A program made the position numbers and the translations under genes. From the NCBI RefSeq assembly GCF_038397725.1, contig NZ_CP151634.1:3100001-3164000 (forward strand): 64,000 nt of DNA. Direction: 5' to 3'. How positions within the stretch are numbered: the stretch's first letter is position 1; the number at the start of each line of letters is the position of its first letter. The notes under the pieces were generated by a model, which was not told where the DNA came from, searched no databases, and worked only from the letters and a program-made list of their open reading frames with translations. This document shows positions 43,488 through 52,678 of this stretch, piece by piece. The stretch comes from Microbacterium sp. LWO13-1.2 (GTDB lineage Bacteria > Actinomycetota > Actinomycetes > Actinomycetales > Microbacteriaceae).

Positions 43488-44984
43488 TCAGCTCAGGTGG
43501 GTGAGCCGGCCCGCGAGCACCGTCGCGAACACGGGCATCTGCCGCAGAGCATCGGCCGGCGCGGCCTGAGGGTCCTGGCTGCACAGCACGATGTCGGCAG
43601 GTTCTCCTGGGCGCAGCGATGAACGCACACTCGCCCGCAGCGCGTCGTCGACGCTGAGGCTCTCTTCTGGATGCCACGGCGCGCGATCGCCGTCGGTACG
43701 CGCTACGGCGGCAGCGATCGCCTGCCAAGGATCGAGCGGCGCCACCGGCGCGTCGGACCCGAATCGCAGTTCGACCCCGGCGTTGCGCAGAGCGGCGAGC
43801 GGATAGCCGATCGCTGTCTGCTCGGCCCAGAGGCCATCCACGAGATCACGGTCGTCGAGCGCGTGCTGCGGTTGCACGCTCGCGATCACGCCGAGGCGGG
43901 CGAAGCGTGCAAGATCTGCGTGCCGGACCAGTTGGGCGTGCTCGATCGTGCCGCTCGCGCCGGAAAGAGTGAAGGCGTCGAGCGCTGTCGTGGTCGCCCG
44001 GTCACCGATGGCGTGCACCGCGGCAGAGAGTCCTGCGCCCGTCGCTCGGATGAGGAGGTCGACGAGTTCGTCGGGCTCGACATTGAGGACGCCGAAGTTG
44101 CCCGCATCGCCGGCATACGGATACGAACATGCTGCGGTGCGCGTTCCGAGAGAGCCGTCGGTGATGACCTTCAGAGAACCGACTCGCACGAGCCCGGCGC
44201 CGTCGACGGTGGCATCCGCTGTCTGACGGAGGTCTCCGGTGCGGAGCCCGGCCGCGACCGCGCGTTCCAGGTCGAACGGGTAGATCGCGAACTCCACGCG
44301 ATGTGCCGCGAAGCCGGCCGCGATCCGGCGCGGCCAGGCGTCGGCGTTCCAGGCCATGTCGAAATCGACCAGGCCCGTGACACCACGCGCTGCGGCCTGC
44401 TCCCCCGCCAGCCGCACCGCACGATCACCCCGCTCCGGGTCCGCCGCGTTGAGGCGTCGAGAGATCTCGAACGCGTCCTCCTCACGGAGCATTCCGTCGG
44501 GGCTGGTGAACCCTTCCCTGCGGAGGGCCGCAGAGTTCAGCCAGACGCTGTGCACATCCGCGTTGATGAGGTACGTCGGCACCTCGCCGGTGCGGGAGTC
44601 GAGCAGGTCGAGTGTGGGTTCATCTGCCCACAGGGCGTCCCGGAATCCGCTGCCGACACGACGACCGTCGGGCAGTGCCGCCACCGATGCCATGCGCACC
44701 GCGGCCTCGGACGCCGATGACACCTCACCCAGACTCTCGCGCTCGGCGGCCAGCGCCCATTGCACGGTGTGCACGTGATTGTCCCAGAGGCCCGGCACGA
44801 CCCAGCTGCCATCCGCCTCGAGCACATCACCGCTGGTGGGAAGAGCACCTGTCGGCGCGATGTCAGAGATCACACCGCCGTCGATGTGGATGTCGACCGG
44901 CTCGTCCGACGGGAGAAACTCGCGACCCGGACCAGCGATACGTGCGCCCCTGACCACTCCGATGTGCGCCCCTAGTGCCGTCAC
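43488..44984 (-). CDS. Amidohydrolase-family protein (YtcJ/amidase-like)
   Basis: A 498-residue metal-dependent hydrolase of the amidohydrolase superfamily, YtcJ-like group. The N-terminal beta domain ends in VVPGLWDNHVHTVQWAL, with the HxH metal motif. Further ligands lie in LKVITDGSLGTRTA, SAAVHAIGDRA, and the final Asp in FGSDAPVAPLDP. The C-terminus repeats the beta domain (GEPADIVLCSQDP). Members cut amide or formamide bonds in varied substrates. The GTG at 44984 overlaps the PaiB-like stop by four bases, so both are made together. Confidence 0.9.
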   Translation of the reverse strand: MTALGAHIGVVRGARIAGPGREFLPSDEPVDIHIDGGVISDIAPTGALPTSGDVLEADGSWVVPGLWDNHVHTVQWALAAERESLGEVSSASEAAVRMASVAALPDGRRVGSGFRDALWADEPTLDLLDSRTGEVPTYLINADVHSVWLNSAALRREGFTSPDGMLREEDAFEISRRLNAADPERGDRAVRLAGEQAAARGVTGLVDFDMAWNADAWPRRIAAGFAAHRVEFAIYPFDLERAVAAGLRTGDLRQTADATVDGAGLVRVGSLKVITDGSLGTRTAACSYPYAGDAGNFGVLNVEPDELVDLLIRATGAGLSAAVHAIGDRATTTALDAFTLSGASGTIEHAQLVRHADLARFARLGVIASVQPQHALDDRDLVDGLWAEQTAIGYPLAALRNAGVELRFGSDAPVAPLDPWQAIAAAVARTDGDRAPWHPEESLSVDDALRASVRSSLRPGEPADIVLCSQDPQAAPADALRQMPVFATVLAGRLTHLS

Positions 44985-45622
44985 CGCTGGACTCCGGTGC
45001 GCGCATCCTGGGCGCGTCGCATCTCGTCGGCCAGCGCGGCGTTCGCATATGGTCCGTCTGCCGCCAGAGCATCGATCACGGTCTCGATGGTCTCGGCCGG
45101 CTTGTTCTGACTGAGCTTGCGCTTCGCCACGACCCTGGTGGGTGTGAGCCGGAAGCCGACTGTCCCTGCCGCCATTCGGTTGACGAAGGCCTCGTCGTTG
45201 GGCCGCTCCCACATGCGCCGCGGTTCCGGCATCCGGCCTTCGAACCGGTCAACCAGCCGGTCGAGCACGGCAAGGTTCTCGTCCGCGTTGAGGATCTCAG
45301 GGATGCCGGCGAGATGCACCGCGGTGTAGTTCCACGTCGGCACTGCTTGGGCGCCCCCGTACCATCCAGGAGAGATGTACCCGTGCGGGCCCTGGAACAT
45401 GACCAGCAACTCGCGCTCTCCCATGCCGTGGATCAGGTCGTCCGGGCGGCCGACGTGTCCCACGATCGTGAGGTCGTCGCGATCCTCATCGAGCAGGACG
45501 ACATAGTGTGAGGCGACGAGGCCATCCGGAGCTGCGCTGACGATCGTCGCCCACGGATTCCCGTCGATCACACGACGGATCTCTGCGATATCGGCGAGCG
45601 TGAAACTGGGATTCTGACGCAT
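44981..45622 (-). CDS. FMN-binding PaiB-family protein
   Basis: A 213-residue protein of the PaiB family (FMN-binding negative regulator type). PWATIVSAAPDGLVASHYVV starts the split-barrel flavin fold; VGHVGRPDDLI and GPHGYISPGWYG are family marks, and VPTWNYTAVHLAG the conserved core. In Bacillus, PaiB affects sporulation and protease genes; a direct DNA role is unsettled, and an FMN-linked reductase job is possible. Coupled to the amidohydrolase gene, and 39 bases downstream of the Nei-like gene. Confidence 0.9.
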   Translation of the reverse strand: MRQNPSFTLADIAEIRRVIDGNPWATIVSAAPDGLVASHYVVLLDEDRDDLTIVGHVGRPDDLIHGMGERELLVMFQGPHGYISPGWYGGAQAVPTWNYTAVHLAGIPEILNADENLAVLDRLVDRFEGRMPEPRRMWERPNDEAFVNRMAAGTVGFRLTPTRVVAKRKLSQNKPAETIETVIDALAADGPYANAALADEMRRAQDARTGVQR

Positions 45623-45661
45623 CCTCTCAGCCTACGGCCGAGACGAGCGGGACAGGCTTGG

Positions 45662-46660
45662 TCAGGCCTGGCAGCGCGGACACCAGTACAGCTTGCGCGC
45701 GCCGATCTCCTCGAGGGCGATCTCGGTGCCGCAGATACGGCAGGGCAGACCTGCGCGGTGATACACCCAGTGTCGATCATCCCGACTCGCCATCGCCGCC
45801 CGATACTGCACCGGGTCCAGATCGTCCATGGTCATCATCTGACCGGTCTCCACGCCGACCGCGAGGAGACTCACCCAGTCGCGCCACAGTGCACGGATCG
45901 TGTCCTCCGGAACATCACGACCAGGAGTGTGGGGGTTCAGCCGCTCTCGGAACAGCATCTCCGCACGGTAGACGTTGCCGATGCCGCTGACCACCGACTG
46001 GTCCATCAGCAGCAGCGCGATCACGGTCTGCTTCTTCCGCACCGTGCGAACGAACCGCTCCTCATTCGCGATCGGATCGCCGACGAGCGGGTCGGGTCCG
46101 AGCTTCGCGACGGTGGTGAGCATCTCCTCGGGCGTCTGCAACACGCATGCAGTCGGACCGCGCAGATCTGCGGCCGTGATGTCGGTCATCAGCCGCAATC
46201 GCACCTGCCCGACGACCGGCGGCGGCCACTCGATGCCTTCGTCGGCAAGACCCTTGGTCTGCTCGGACATCCGCACGTGCACCCGGGTGCGCCGGGGCGC
46301 ACCGATCGAGGACAGCGAGTTCTCCCCCGCGTCGTCCAGGATCACGGCTTCGAGATCTGTGCCGCGCTGGTTGGTCTGCCCCATCCGCCCGTTCGCCGAG
46401 GCGATCGTCGGATCGACGAGGATGTCTCCCGCGAAATCCCAGGCGCCGTAGAGACCGAGATGCACCCGCAGCCACACGTCGCCCTCGAATTCGAGGAACA
46501 TCTGCTTGCCGACGGCCTGGACACTCACTGCCTCACGCCCGTCGAGAACCGCTGCGCCTTCGGCGAATCGACCCTGCGGGCTGGACGCGAAGATCGACTT
46601 GCCGATGAAGTTGCGATCGAACTGTCGAGCGATGCGGTGGACGGAATGTCCTTCAGGCAT
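45662..46660 (-). CDS. Fpg/Nei-family DNA glycosylase (Nei2-like)
   Basis: A 332-residue base-excision enzyme. The N-terminus MPEGHSVHR has the catalytic Pro2 and Glu3; PEGHS is the Nei2 form instead of Fpg's PELPE. The H2TH domain contains the conserved SGIGNVYRAEMLF, and the C-terminal zinc finger is CRICGTEIA and YWCPRC. It removes oxidised bases and cuts the abasic site. Length is longer than the usual 260-290, with an insert around 120-150. One base separates it from rpiB upstream. Confidence 0.92.
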   Translation of the reverse strand: MPEGHSVHRIARQFDRNFIGKSIFASSPQGRFAEGAAVLDGREAVSVQAVGKQMFLEFEGDVWLRVHLGLYGAWDFAGDILVDPTIASANGRMGQTNQRGTDLEAVILDDAGENSLSSIGAPRRTRVHVRMSEQTKGLADEGIEWPPPVVGQVRLRLMTDITAADLRGPTACVLQTPEEMLTTVAKLGPDPLVGDPIANEERFVRTVRKKQTVIALLLMDQSVVSGIGNVYRAEMLFRERLNPHTPGRDVPEDTIRALWRDWVSLLAVGVETGQMMTMDDLDPVQYRAAMASRDDRHWVYHRAGLPCRICGTEIALEEIGARKLYWCPRCQA

Positions 46661-46661
46661 C

Positions 46662-47147
46662 TCAGGCCCTGGGGTCCGGCAGCAGCGATCCGTCGCGCTC
46701 GTAGTCCGCGATCTGCGCGATACGGCGCACGTGACGCTCTTCGCCGGTGAACGGCGTCGTGATGAATCGGTCGATGAAGCTCGTCACTTCGTCGAAGGTG
46801 TGCTGACGGGCACCGATCGCGATCACGTTCGCATCATTGTGCTCGCGAGCGAGCTCGGCGGTGGAGAGGTTCCAGACGAGGGCGGCACGGATGCCCTGCA
46901 CCTTGTTCGCCGCGATCTGCTCGCCATTGCCGGATCCGCCGAACACCACGCCCAGCGCCTCGACTCCGGAAGCCTGGTCGGCCACGACAGCCTGTGCGGC
47001 ACGGATGCAGAACGCCGGGTAGTCGTCCACCGCGTCATACTCGACCGGCCCGTGATCGATGACGTCGTGGCCGGCGGAGCGCAGGTGCTCCTGCAGCTGG
47101 GTGGAGAAATCGAGACCGGCATGGTCGGTGGCGATGTGGATGCGCAT
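46662..47147 (-). CDS. rpiB: Ribose-5-phosphate isomerase B
   Basis: About 161 residues from the ATG at 47147, preceded by AGGA at usable spacing; an ATG three codons upstream is too close to any RBS. RIHIATDHAGLDF carries the sugar-phosphate site, CIRAAQ the active-site Cys position, and GVVFGGSGNGEQIAANK the anion-binding loop. It interconverts ribose-5-phosphate and ribulose-5-phosphate in the pentose phosphate pathway. It lies between hemH and nei, all on the same strand. Confidence 0.94.
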   Translation of the reverse strand: MRIHIATDHAGLDFSTQLQEHLRSAGHDVIDHGPVEYDAVDDYPAFCIRAAQAVVADQASGVEALGVVFGGSGNGEQIAANKVQGIRAALVWNLSTAELAREHNDANVIAIGARQHTFDEVTSFIDRFITTPFTGEERHVRRIAQIADYERDGSLLPDPRA

Positions 47148-47186
47148 GGGTTCCATCCTAGAAGTCGGCGAGCCCGACCGGTGGGA

Positions 47187-48371
47187 TCAGGGAGCGAGAC
47201 CTGCGGCGGCCGGTTTGAATCCGGCACGCACGTTCTCACAGCACCCGGGACGGCAGACGTCGAAGCTCGGCCCGAGGGCGGTCACGTGCTCCCGCTCGGA
47301 TGCCGCTCGCCCCTCGAGCCGCTCCTGGATGAGATCGACGATCCCGGCGACGAACGAGGCGGAGACACCGGGGGTCGGGGTGCGCACGAAGGCCAATCCG
47401 GCATCCGATGCCGCCTCCGCGGCCTCGGTGTCGAGGTCCCACAGCACTTCCATGTGGTCGCTCATGAAGCCCACCGGCACCACGATGACAGCCGTGCGCC
47501 CGCGAGCGGGAAGCTCACCGATCACGTCGCAGACGTCCGGCTCCAGCCACGGCTGGCTCGCGGGCCCGGAGCGCGACTGATAGACGAGTTCCCAGGACAC
47601 ATCGGCCGCAGTGGGGAGAACGTGCGCGACGCGGTCCATGACCCACTGCGCGACGGCCTCATGCTGGGCCGCATAGGCGCCGCCCGGCCCGAAATCGACG
47701 TCGCGTGGGCCGGAGCGCTGTGCGTCGGCGGTCGGGATGCTGTGCGTGGAGAAAAGAACCTGGATCGCGTCAGCCGGGATGCCGTCGGCGAGGAAGGTCT
47801 CGACAGCGGTGCGCACGCCCGTCTCGAAAGCCGCGACGAAGCCGGGGTGGTCGTAGAACGGACGAATCTTGTCGACCGTGACGGTCCCACCGAGTCCGGT
47901 CTCCTCCAAGACCTGCGCGAAATCTTCGCGGTACTGCCGACAGCTCGAGAACGAGCTGTAGGCGCTGGTGGCGAAGGCGAGCAGGGTGTTGTCTCCCTGC
48001 GCGGCGGCTTCGGTGACAGCGTCACCCAGGTACGGAGCCCAGTTGCGGTTACCCCAGTAGACAGGCAGATCGACGCCGCGCTCGGCCAGTTCCGCCTCCA
48101 GCGCCTGCTTCAGAGCGCGATTCTGGCCATTGATTGGGCTCACGCCGCCGAAGTGACGGTAATGGTGCGCGACCTCCTCGAGGCGTTCATCCGGGATGCC
48201 CCGTCCTCGCGTCACGTTGCGGAGGAAGGGAATCACATCGTCCTGCCCCTCGGGTCCGCCGAATCCGGCGAGCAGGATGCCGTCGTACGCGACGGGGCTC
48301 GTCACGTAGGGGGCGCCACCGGCAGCGGCGGCAGAGGCATAGGGAACGGCATCCGAATCGATCGCAGTCAC
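47187..48371 (-). CDS. hemH: Coproporphyrin/protoporphyrin ferrochelatase
   Basis: A 394-residue ferrochelatase, inserting Fe(II) into a porphyrin. In actinobacteria this is the coproporphyrin III ferrochelatase (CpfC). The family marks are LLAGFGGPEG, VYWGNRNWAPYL, LFSTHSIP (catalytic His) and VVPVGFMSDHMEVLWDLD (catalytic Glu). The C-terminus CRPGCCENVRAG supplies the three cysteines that, with one more in the body, hold a [2Fe-2S] cluster typical of actinobacterial members. An N-terminal 27-residue extension is present. Other haem genes are not in the window. Confidence 0.95.
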   Translation of the reverse strand: MTAIDSDAVPYASAAAAGGAPYVTSPVAYDGILLAGFGGPEGQDDVIPFLRNVTRGRGIPDERLEEVAHHYRHFGGVSPINGQNRALKQALEAELAERGVDLPVYWGNRNWAPYLGDAVTEAAAQGDNTLLAFATSAYSSFSSCRQYREDFAQVLEETGLGGTVTVDKIRPFYDHPGFVAAFETGVRTAVETFLADGIPADAIQVLFSTHSIPTADAQRSGPRDVDFGPGGAYAAQHEAVAQWVMDRVAHVLPTAADVSWELVYQSRSGPASQPWLEPDVCDVIGELPARGRTAVIVVPVGFMSDHMEVLWDLDTEAAEAASDAGLAFVRTPTPGVSASFVAGIVDLIQERLEGRAASEREHVTALGPSFDVCRPGCCENVRAGFKPAAAGLAP

Positions 48372-48512
48372 CGTCCCATCCTTCCACTCGAAACCTATGG
48401 GTATCCCCTCATCGCTCGCCCGGCGCGGCTCCTGGCGTAGGCTGTCATGGTTGCCGTCGACGCCAGCCGCGTCTCATTGCGGTGACATCCCCTCACCCCT
48501 GGGAGTACAGCT

Positions 48513-51077
48513 GTGCCTGGAGAGAACCTCACCCGCATCGAAGCGCAGGAGCGCCGCGACGTCATCGACACGCAGTCGTACGAGGTCGCACTCGATCTGA
48601 CGAAGGGTGCTGAGGTCTTCGGTTCCCGGAGCGTCGTGCGCTTCACCGCGACGCCGGAGAGCTTCACATTCATCGACCTCATCGCCCGTGAGGTGCGCGA
48701 GATCTCGCTCAACGGCGAACTGCTCGATCCGGATGAGGTGTTCGCCGACTCCCGCATCGCGCTGGCCAGCCTGCAGGCCGAGAACGTGCTCGTCGTCGAC
48801 GCCGACTGCGAGTACACGAACACCGGCGAGGGCCTGCACCGCTTCGTCGACCCGGTCGACCAGGAGGTCTACCTCTACTCGCAGTTCGAGGTACCGGATT
48901 CGCGACGCGTGTTCGCGGTGTTCGAGCAGCCCGACCTCAAGGCCACGTTCCAGTTCACGATCACGGCTCCCGCCGCGTGGAAGGTCGTCTCCAACTCCCC
49001 CACGCCCGAGCCAATCATCCACGACGGTTCCGCCGGCTCCGAGAGCGTCGCCACCTGGGGGTTCGAGCCCACGCCGCGCATCTCCTCCTACATCACCGCG
49101 CTGGTCGCCGGTCCTTACGAGTCGACGTTCTCCGAGCTCACCAGCTCTTCCGGCGACGTCATCCCGCTCGGCGTCTACGGCCGCAAGAGCCTCTGGCAGC
49201 ACCTCGATGCCGACTACATCTTCGACAAGACCCGACAGGGCTTCGAGTACTTCGAGTCGAAGTTCGGCGTTCCGTACCCGTTCGCCAAGTACGACCAGCT
49301 CTTCGTCCCGGAGTTCAACGCCGGCGCGATGGAGAACGCGGGAGCCGTGACGTTCACGGAGTCCTACGTCTTCCGCAGCAAGGTGACGGATGCCGTCAAG
49401 GAGCGTCGCGTCGTCACGATCCTGCATGAGCTCGCGCACATGTGGTTCGGCGATCTCGTCACCATGAAGTGGTGGAACGGCCTCTGGTTGAACGAGTCGT
49501 TCGCCGAGTGGGCATCGACCATCGCCACGGCCGAGGCCACGGAGTGGACCGAAGCGTGGACGACCTTCAACGCGATGGAGAAGACCTGGGCGTACCGCCA
49601 GGACCAGCTCCCGTCGACGCATCCGATCGTCGCCGAGATCAACGACCTCGAAGACGTGCAGGTCAACTTCGACGGCATCACCTACGCCAAGGGCGGGTCC
49701 GTGCTCAAGCAGCTCGCCGCCTGGGTGGGCATCGAGGCGTTCTTCGCCGGTGTCTCGCAGTACTTCCAGAAGCACTCGTGGGGCAACACCGAATTGAGCG
49801 ACCTGCTGGTCGAGCTCGAAGCCACCAGCGGCCGCGAACTCAGCTCGTGGTCGAAGAAGTGGCTGGAGACCGCCGGAGTCAACACTCTCGAGCCGGTCAT
49901 CGCCGATGACGCCGACGGCACGATCACCCGGTTCGCCGTGACGCAGACCGCACCGGCCGACTACCCGACCATTCGCCCGCACCGTCTGGGAATCGGCTTC
50001 TACTCGCTGCAGGAGGGCGCACTCGTGCGCAGCCACTACGTCGAGGTCGACGTCGACGGCGATCGCACCGAGGTGCCGGAGCTGCACGGCCTGACGCGCC
50101 CCGACCTGGTGCTGCTCAACGACGACGACCTCGCCTACGCGAAGATTCGTCTCGACGAGCGTTCACTCGCCACGGCGATCGCTCATCTCGCGGACATCAG
50201 CGCCCCCCTGGCGCGCTCGCTCGTGTGGGGCGCGGCCTGGGATCAGACCCGCGACGCCGAGAGCGCCGCGTCCGACTACATCGATCTGGTCCTCGGCAAC
50301 ATCGGCCGCGAGACCGAGTCGACCACCGTGCGCACCACACTCGCGCAGCTGCGCACCGCTGCGAACCTCTATGTCGCACCTGCAGACCGCACCGCGGCCC
50401 GCCAGAAGGTCGCCGACGGCCTGTGGGCGCTCGCCGAGTCGGCCGAGGCCGGCAGCGACAGCCAGCTGCAGTTCGTGACGGCGTTCGCGAACGCGCTGGT
50501 CACCGCGGAACACGCCGGTATCGTCGGCCGTCTGCGCGCGGGTGAGGAGACGTTGCCCGGCCTCGAGATCGATGCCGACCTCAACTGGCAGTTGCTCGTC
50601 GGCCTGGCCTCCATCGGCGCCACGGACGCAGCCTCCATCGATGCAGCCCTCGCCGCAGACAACACGTCGAAGGGTGCGGAGTTCGCGGCTCAGGCCCGTG
50701 CCTCGCTTCCGGATTCGGAGTCGAAGAAGGCGGCATGGGCGTCGCTCATCGAGCGCGATGACGCACCCAACACGATCGTCCGCGCTGCCGCCCTCGGATT
50801 CGTTCACCCGGCGGGCGTCGGCGTGCTCGGCGAGTTCGTTCCGGCGTACTTCGACATGCTGCTGCCGATCTGGGACTCCCGCAGCTACCAGATCGCTCAG
50901 TACCTCATCACCGGGCTCTACCCGACAGCGCTCGGCAACATCGAACTCCGTGATGCGACCCGCGCCTGGCTCTCGGCGAACCAGGATGCCGCGCCCGCGC
51001 TGCGTCGTCTGGTTCTGGAGAACCTCGCCGACGTCGAGCGGGCGCTGGCCGCTCAGGCGCGCGACGCGGACGACTGA
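48513..51077 (+). CDS. pepN: Aminopeptidase N
   Basis: An 854-residue M1-family zinc aminopeptidase from a GTG with GGGAG seven bases upstream. GAMENAGAVTF (near 270) binds the free N-terminus of the substrate; HELAHMWFGD (near 305) is the zinc HExxH with the second Glu in NESFAEW some 20 residues on. A Tyr in the TYAKG part completes the active site. The C-terminal 300 residues are helical (ERAP1-like). It trims peptides in the cytoplasm. It is preceded by a 141-base gap shared with hemH and followed by a hairpin. Confidence 0.96.
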   Translation: MPGENLTRIEAQERRDVIDTQSYEVALDLTKGAEVFGSRSVVRFTATPESFTFIDLIAREVREISLNGELLDPDEVFADSRIALASLQAENVLVVDADCEYTNTGEGLHRFVDPVDQEVYLYSQFEVPDSRRVFAVFEQPDLKATFQFTITAPAAWKVVSNSPTPEPIIHDGSAGSESVATWGFEPTPRISSYITALVAGPYESTFSELTSSSGDVIPLGVYGRKSLWQHLDADYIFDKTRQGFEYFESKFGVPYPFAKYDQLFVPEFNAGAMENAGAVTFTESYVFRSKVTDAVKERRVVTILHELAHMWFGDLVTMKWWNGLWLNESFAEWASTIATAEATEWTEAWTTFNAMEKTWAYRQDQLPSTHPIVAEINDLEDVQVNFDGITYAKGGSVLKQLAAWVGIEAFFAGVSQYFQKHSWGNTELSDLLVELEATSGRELSSWSKKWLETAGVNTLEPVIADDADGTITRFAVTQTAPADYPTIRPHRLGIGFYSLQEGALVRSHYVEVDVDGDRTEVPELHGLTRPDLVLLNDDDLAYAKIRLDERSLATAIAHLADISAPLARSLVWGAAWDQTRDAESAASDYIDLVLGNIGRETESTTVRTTLAQLRTAANLYVAPADRTAARQKVADGLWALAESAEAGSDSQLQFVTAFANALVTAEHAGIVGRLRAGEETLPGLEIDADLNWQLLVGLASIGATDAASIDAALAADNTSKGAEFAAQARASLPDSESKKAAWASLIERDDAPNTIVRAAALGFVHPAGVGVLGEFVPAYFDMLLPIWDSRSYQIAQYLITGLYPTALGNIELRDATRAWLSANQDAAPALRRLVLENLADVERALAAQARDADD

Positions 51078-51092
51078 GTCCTCTCGCCTCGA

Positions 51093-51137
51093 ATCGGGCC
51101 TCTGCCGCAGCGCTTCCAGCCTGCGCAGAGGCCCGAT
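51093..51137 (+). terminator. Hairpin after pepN
   Basis: ATCGGGCCTCTGC (51093-51105) pairs with GCAGAGGCCCGAT (51125-51137), a 13-bp perfect stem with a 19-base loop. It starts 16 bases after the pepN stop. There is no T-run behind it, so it may end transcription weakly or protect the 3' end. Confidence 0.6.
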
Positions 51138-51155
51138 CAGTAGGATCAGGAAGTG

Positions 51156-52232
51156 ATGTTGATGCCTTTCGAGACTGATCCAACGGCTCCCCCGACCGAC
51201 CTCGGCGGGTGGGGCGACGTGCTCGCCGTATTGGCCCAGATCGGCGGTAAGGCGCTCACCGTCGCACTGATCATCGTCAGTTGCGTCGTCATCGCCCTGC
51301 TGCTGCGTCTGGTGATCCGCCGCGTCGTCCACCGCATCGTCGACAGCGCCAAGAGCAAGGCCGCAGTCGACGACACCCAAGCCCTCGAGCGATCGCCCCT
51401 CGCGGACATGAGACTCGTGCAGCGCACTCGCACGCTCGGCAGCATCCTGCAGAACATCGTCAACGTGATGCTGGTCGTGATCGCTCTGGTGTTGACCGTG
51501 AACGCTCTCGATCAGAGCCTGCTCGGTTCCCTCACTCTGCTCACCGCTGCGGTGGGTGCTGGCCTCGGCTTCGGCGCGCAGAACATCGTCAAGGATGTGC
51601 TGAACGGTATCTTCCTCGTCGCCGAGGATCAGATCGGCATCGGCGATGTCGTCGATCTCGGCCTCGCCAGCGGTGTCGTCGAGTACGTCAGCGTTCGCAT
51701 CACCCAGGTTCGGGATGTCAACGGAACGCTCTGGTACGTGCGCAACGGCGAGGTGCTGCGGATCGGCAACATGTCGCAGGGGTGGGCACGAGCCATCATC
51801 GACCTCGGCGTCCCGACCGATGCCGACCTCGATCTGGTAGAGCAGACCATGCTCGAGACAGCTCAAGGGCTCGCCAAGGATCCCAAGTGGCGCACGCGCA
51901 TCGTGGAGAAGCCGGAAATCTGGGGGCTGGAGTCCATCGGCGGCGACGCTCTCGTCGTGCGCGTCGTGATCAAGGCGCGCGCGAACGCGAAGGACGACGT
52001 CTCGCAGGAACTCCGCAAGCGCCTGCGCACCGCGCTCTCCGAGAAGGAGATCGCCCTCCCGAGCATGGCTGCCGTCGTCCCGACCGGCCTCGACGGAGCC
52101 CAGCGCGTCCGCGGTGCCAACCCGCCGAAGACCCGGCCGACCGCCGTCACCGGTGTACCGACGGTCTCGCGCGGCATCTGGCGCAAGAAGGACACGGCGA
52201 CAGAGCCATCCAAGCCCAAGGACACGAAATGA
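51156..52232 (+). CDS. MscS-family mechanosensitive ion channel
   Basis: About 358 residues. Two to three membrane helices (GGKALTVALIIVSCVVIALLLRLVI, QNIVNVMLVVIALVLTV) lead into the pore helix VGAGLGFGAQNIVKDVLNGIF, followed by the beta domain with VEDQIGIGDVVDLG-type motif and a mixed C-terminal domain; a Lys/Thr-rich tail ends it. It opens on membrane tension to release solutes. Start could be the GTG at 51153, or ATG at 51156 or 51162; AGGA favours 51156. Its stop overlaps the globin ATG by four bases. Confidence 0.9.
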   Translation: MLMPFETDPTAPPTDLGGWGDVLAVLAQIGGKALTVALIIVSCVVIALLLRLVIRRVVHRIVDSAKSKAAVDDTQALERSPLADMRLVQRTRTLGSILQNIVNVMLVVIALVLTVNALDQSLLGSLTLLTAAVGAGLGFGAQNIVKDVLNGIFLVAEDQIGIGDVVDLGLASGVVEYVSVRITQVRDVNGTLWYVRNGEVLRIGNMSQGWARAIIDLGVPTDADLDLVEQTMLETAQGLAKDPKWRTRIVEKPEIWGLESIGGDALVVRVVIKARANAKDDVSQELRKRLRTALSEKEIALPSMAAVVPTGLDGAQRVRGANPPKTRPTAVTGVPTVSRGIWRKKDTATEPSKPKDTK

Positions 52233-52678
52233 CGTTCTACGACGAGGTCGGCGGCCACGACACCTTCGCGAAGATCGTCGCCGCGTTCTATCGCGGTGTC
52301 GCCGATGATCCGGTGCTGAAGCCGATGTATCCCGAGGAGGACTTGGGGCCGGCGGCCGAGCGACTCACGCTCTTCCTCGAGCAGTACTGGGGCGGGCCGA
52401 CGACGTACGGTGAGACCCGCGGGCACCCGCGTCTGCGCATGCGCCACATGCCGTTCCACGTCGATCCGGACGCCCGTGATCGTTGGCTGAAGCACATGCG
52501 CGCGGCCGTGGACGAGGCGAAGTTGTCGCCTCTGCACGAATCCACGCTCTGGGACTACCTCGAGCGTGCGGCGTATGCCATGGTGAACACATTCGAGCCG
52601 TCCGGCATCGGTCCCGCATCGGATGGCCGCGCGACACTCGAAACCCGAACTCGTCAGGATTCAACGGAGACCACATGA
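52229..52678 (+). CDS. Group II truncated haemoglobin (GlbO-type)
   Basis: A 149-residue truncated globin: the start MTFYDEVGGHDTFAKIVAAF is the 2-over-2 globin helix A/B, and WGGPTTYGETRGHPRLRMRHMPF holds the HxxLRxRH proximal-His motif typical of GlbO. Trp in the F-G region and Tyr in AYAMVNTF match group II. A polar tail follows. Members bind O2 and react with NO or peroxide. The gene overlaps mscS before it and the flavoprotein gene after it by four bases each. Confidence 0.93.
   Translation: MTFYDEVGGHDTFAKIVAAFYRGVADDPVLKPMYPEEDLGPAAERLTLFLEQYWGGPTTYGETRGHPRLRMRHMPFHVDPDARDRWLKHMRAAVDEAKLSPLHESTLWDYLERAAYAMVNTFEPSGIGPASDGRATLETRTRQDSTETT

Noticed and set aside
48474..50087. A 537-codon open frame on the - strand opposite pepN
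   Set aside because: Antisense to the unambiguous M1 aminopeptidase; its composition is that of a mirror frame.
50163..51866. A 567-codon open frame on the - strand opposite pepN and mscS
   Set aside because: Antisense to two real genes and without recognisable domains.
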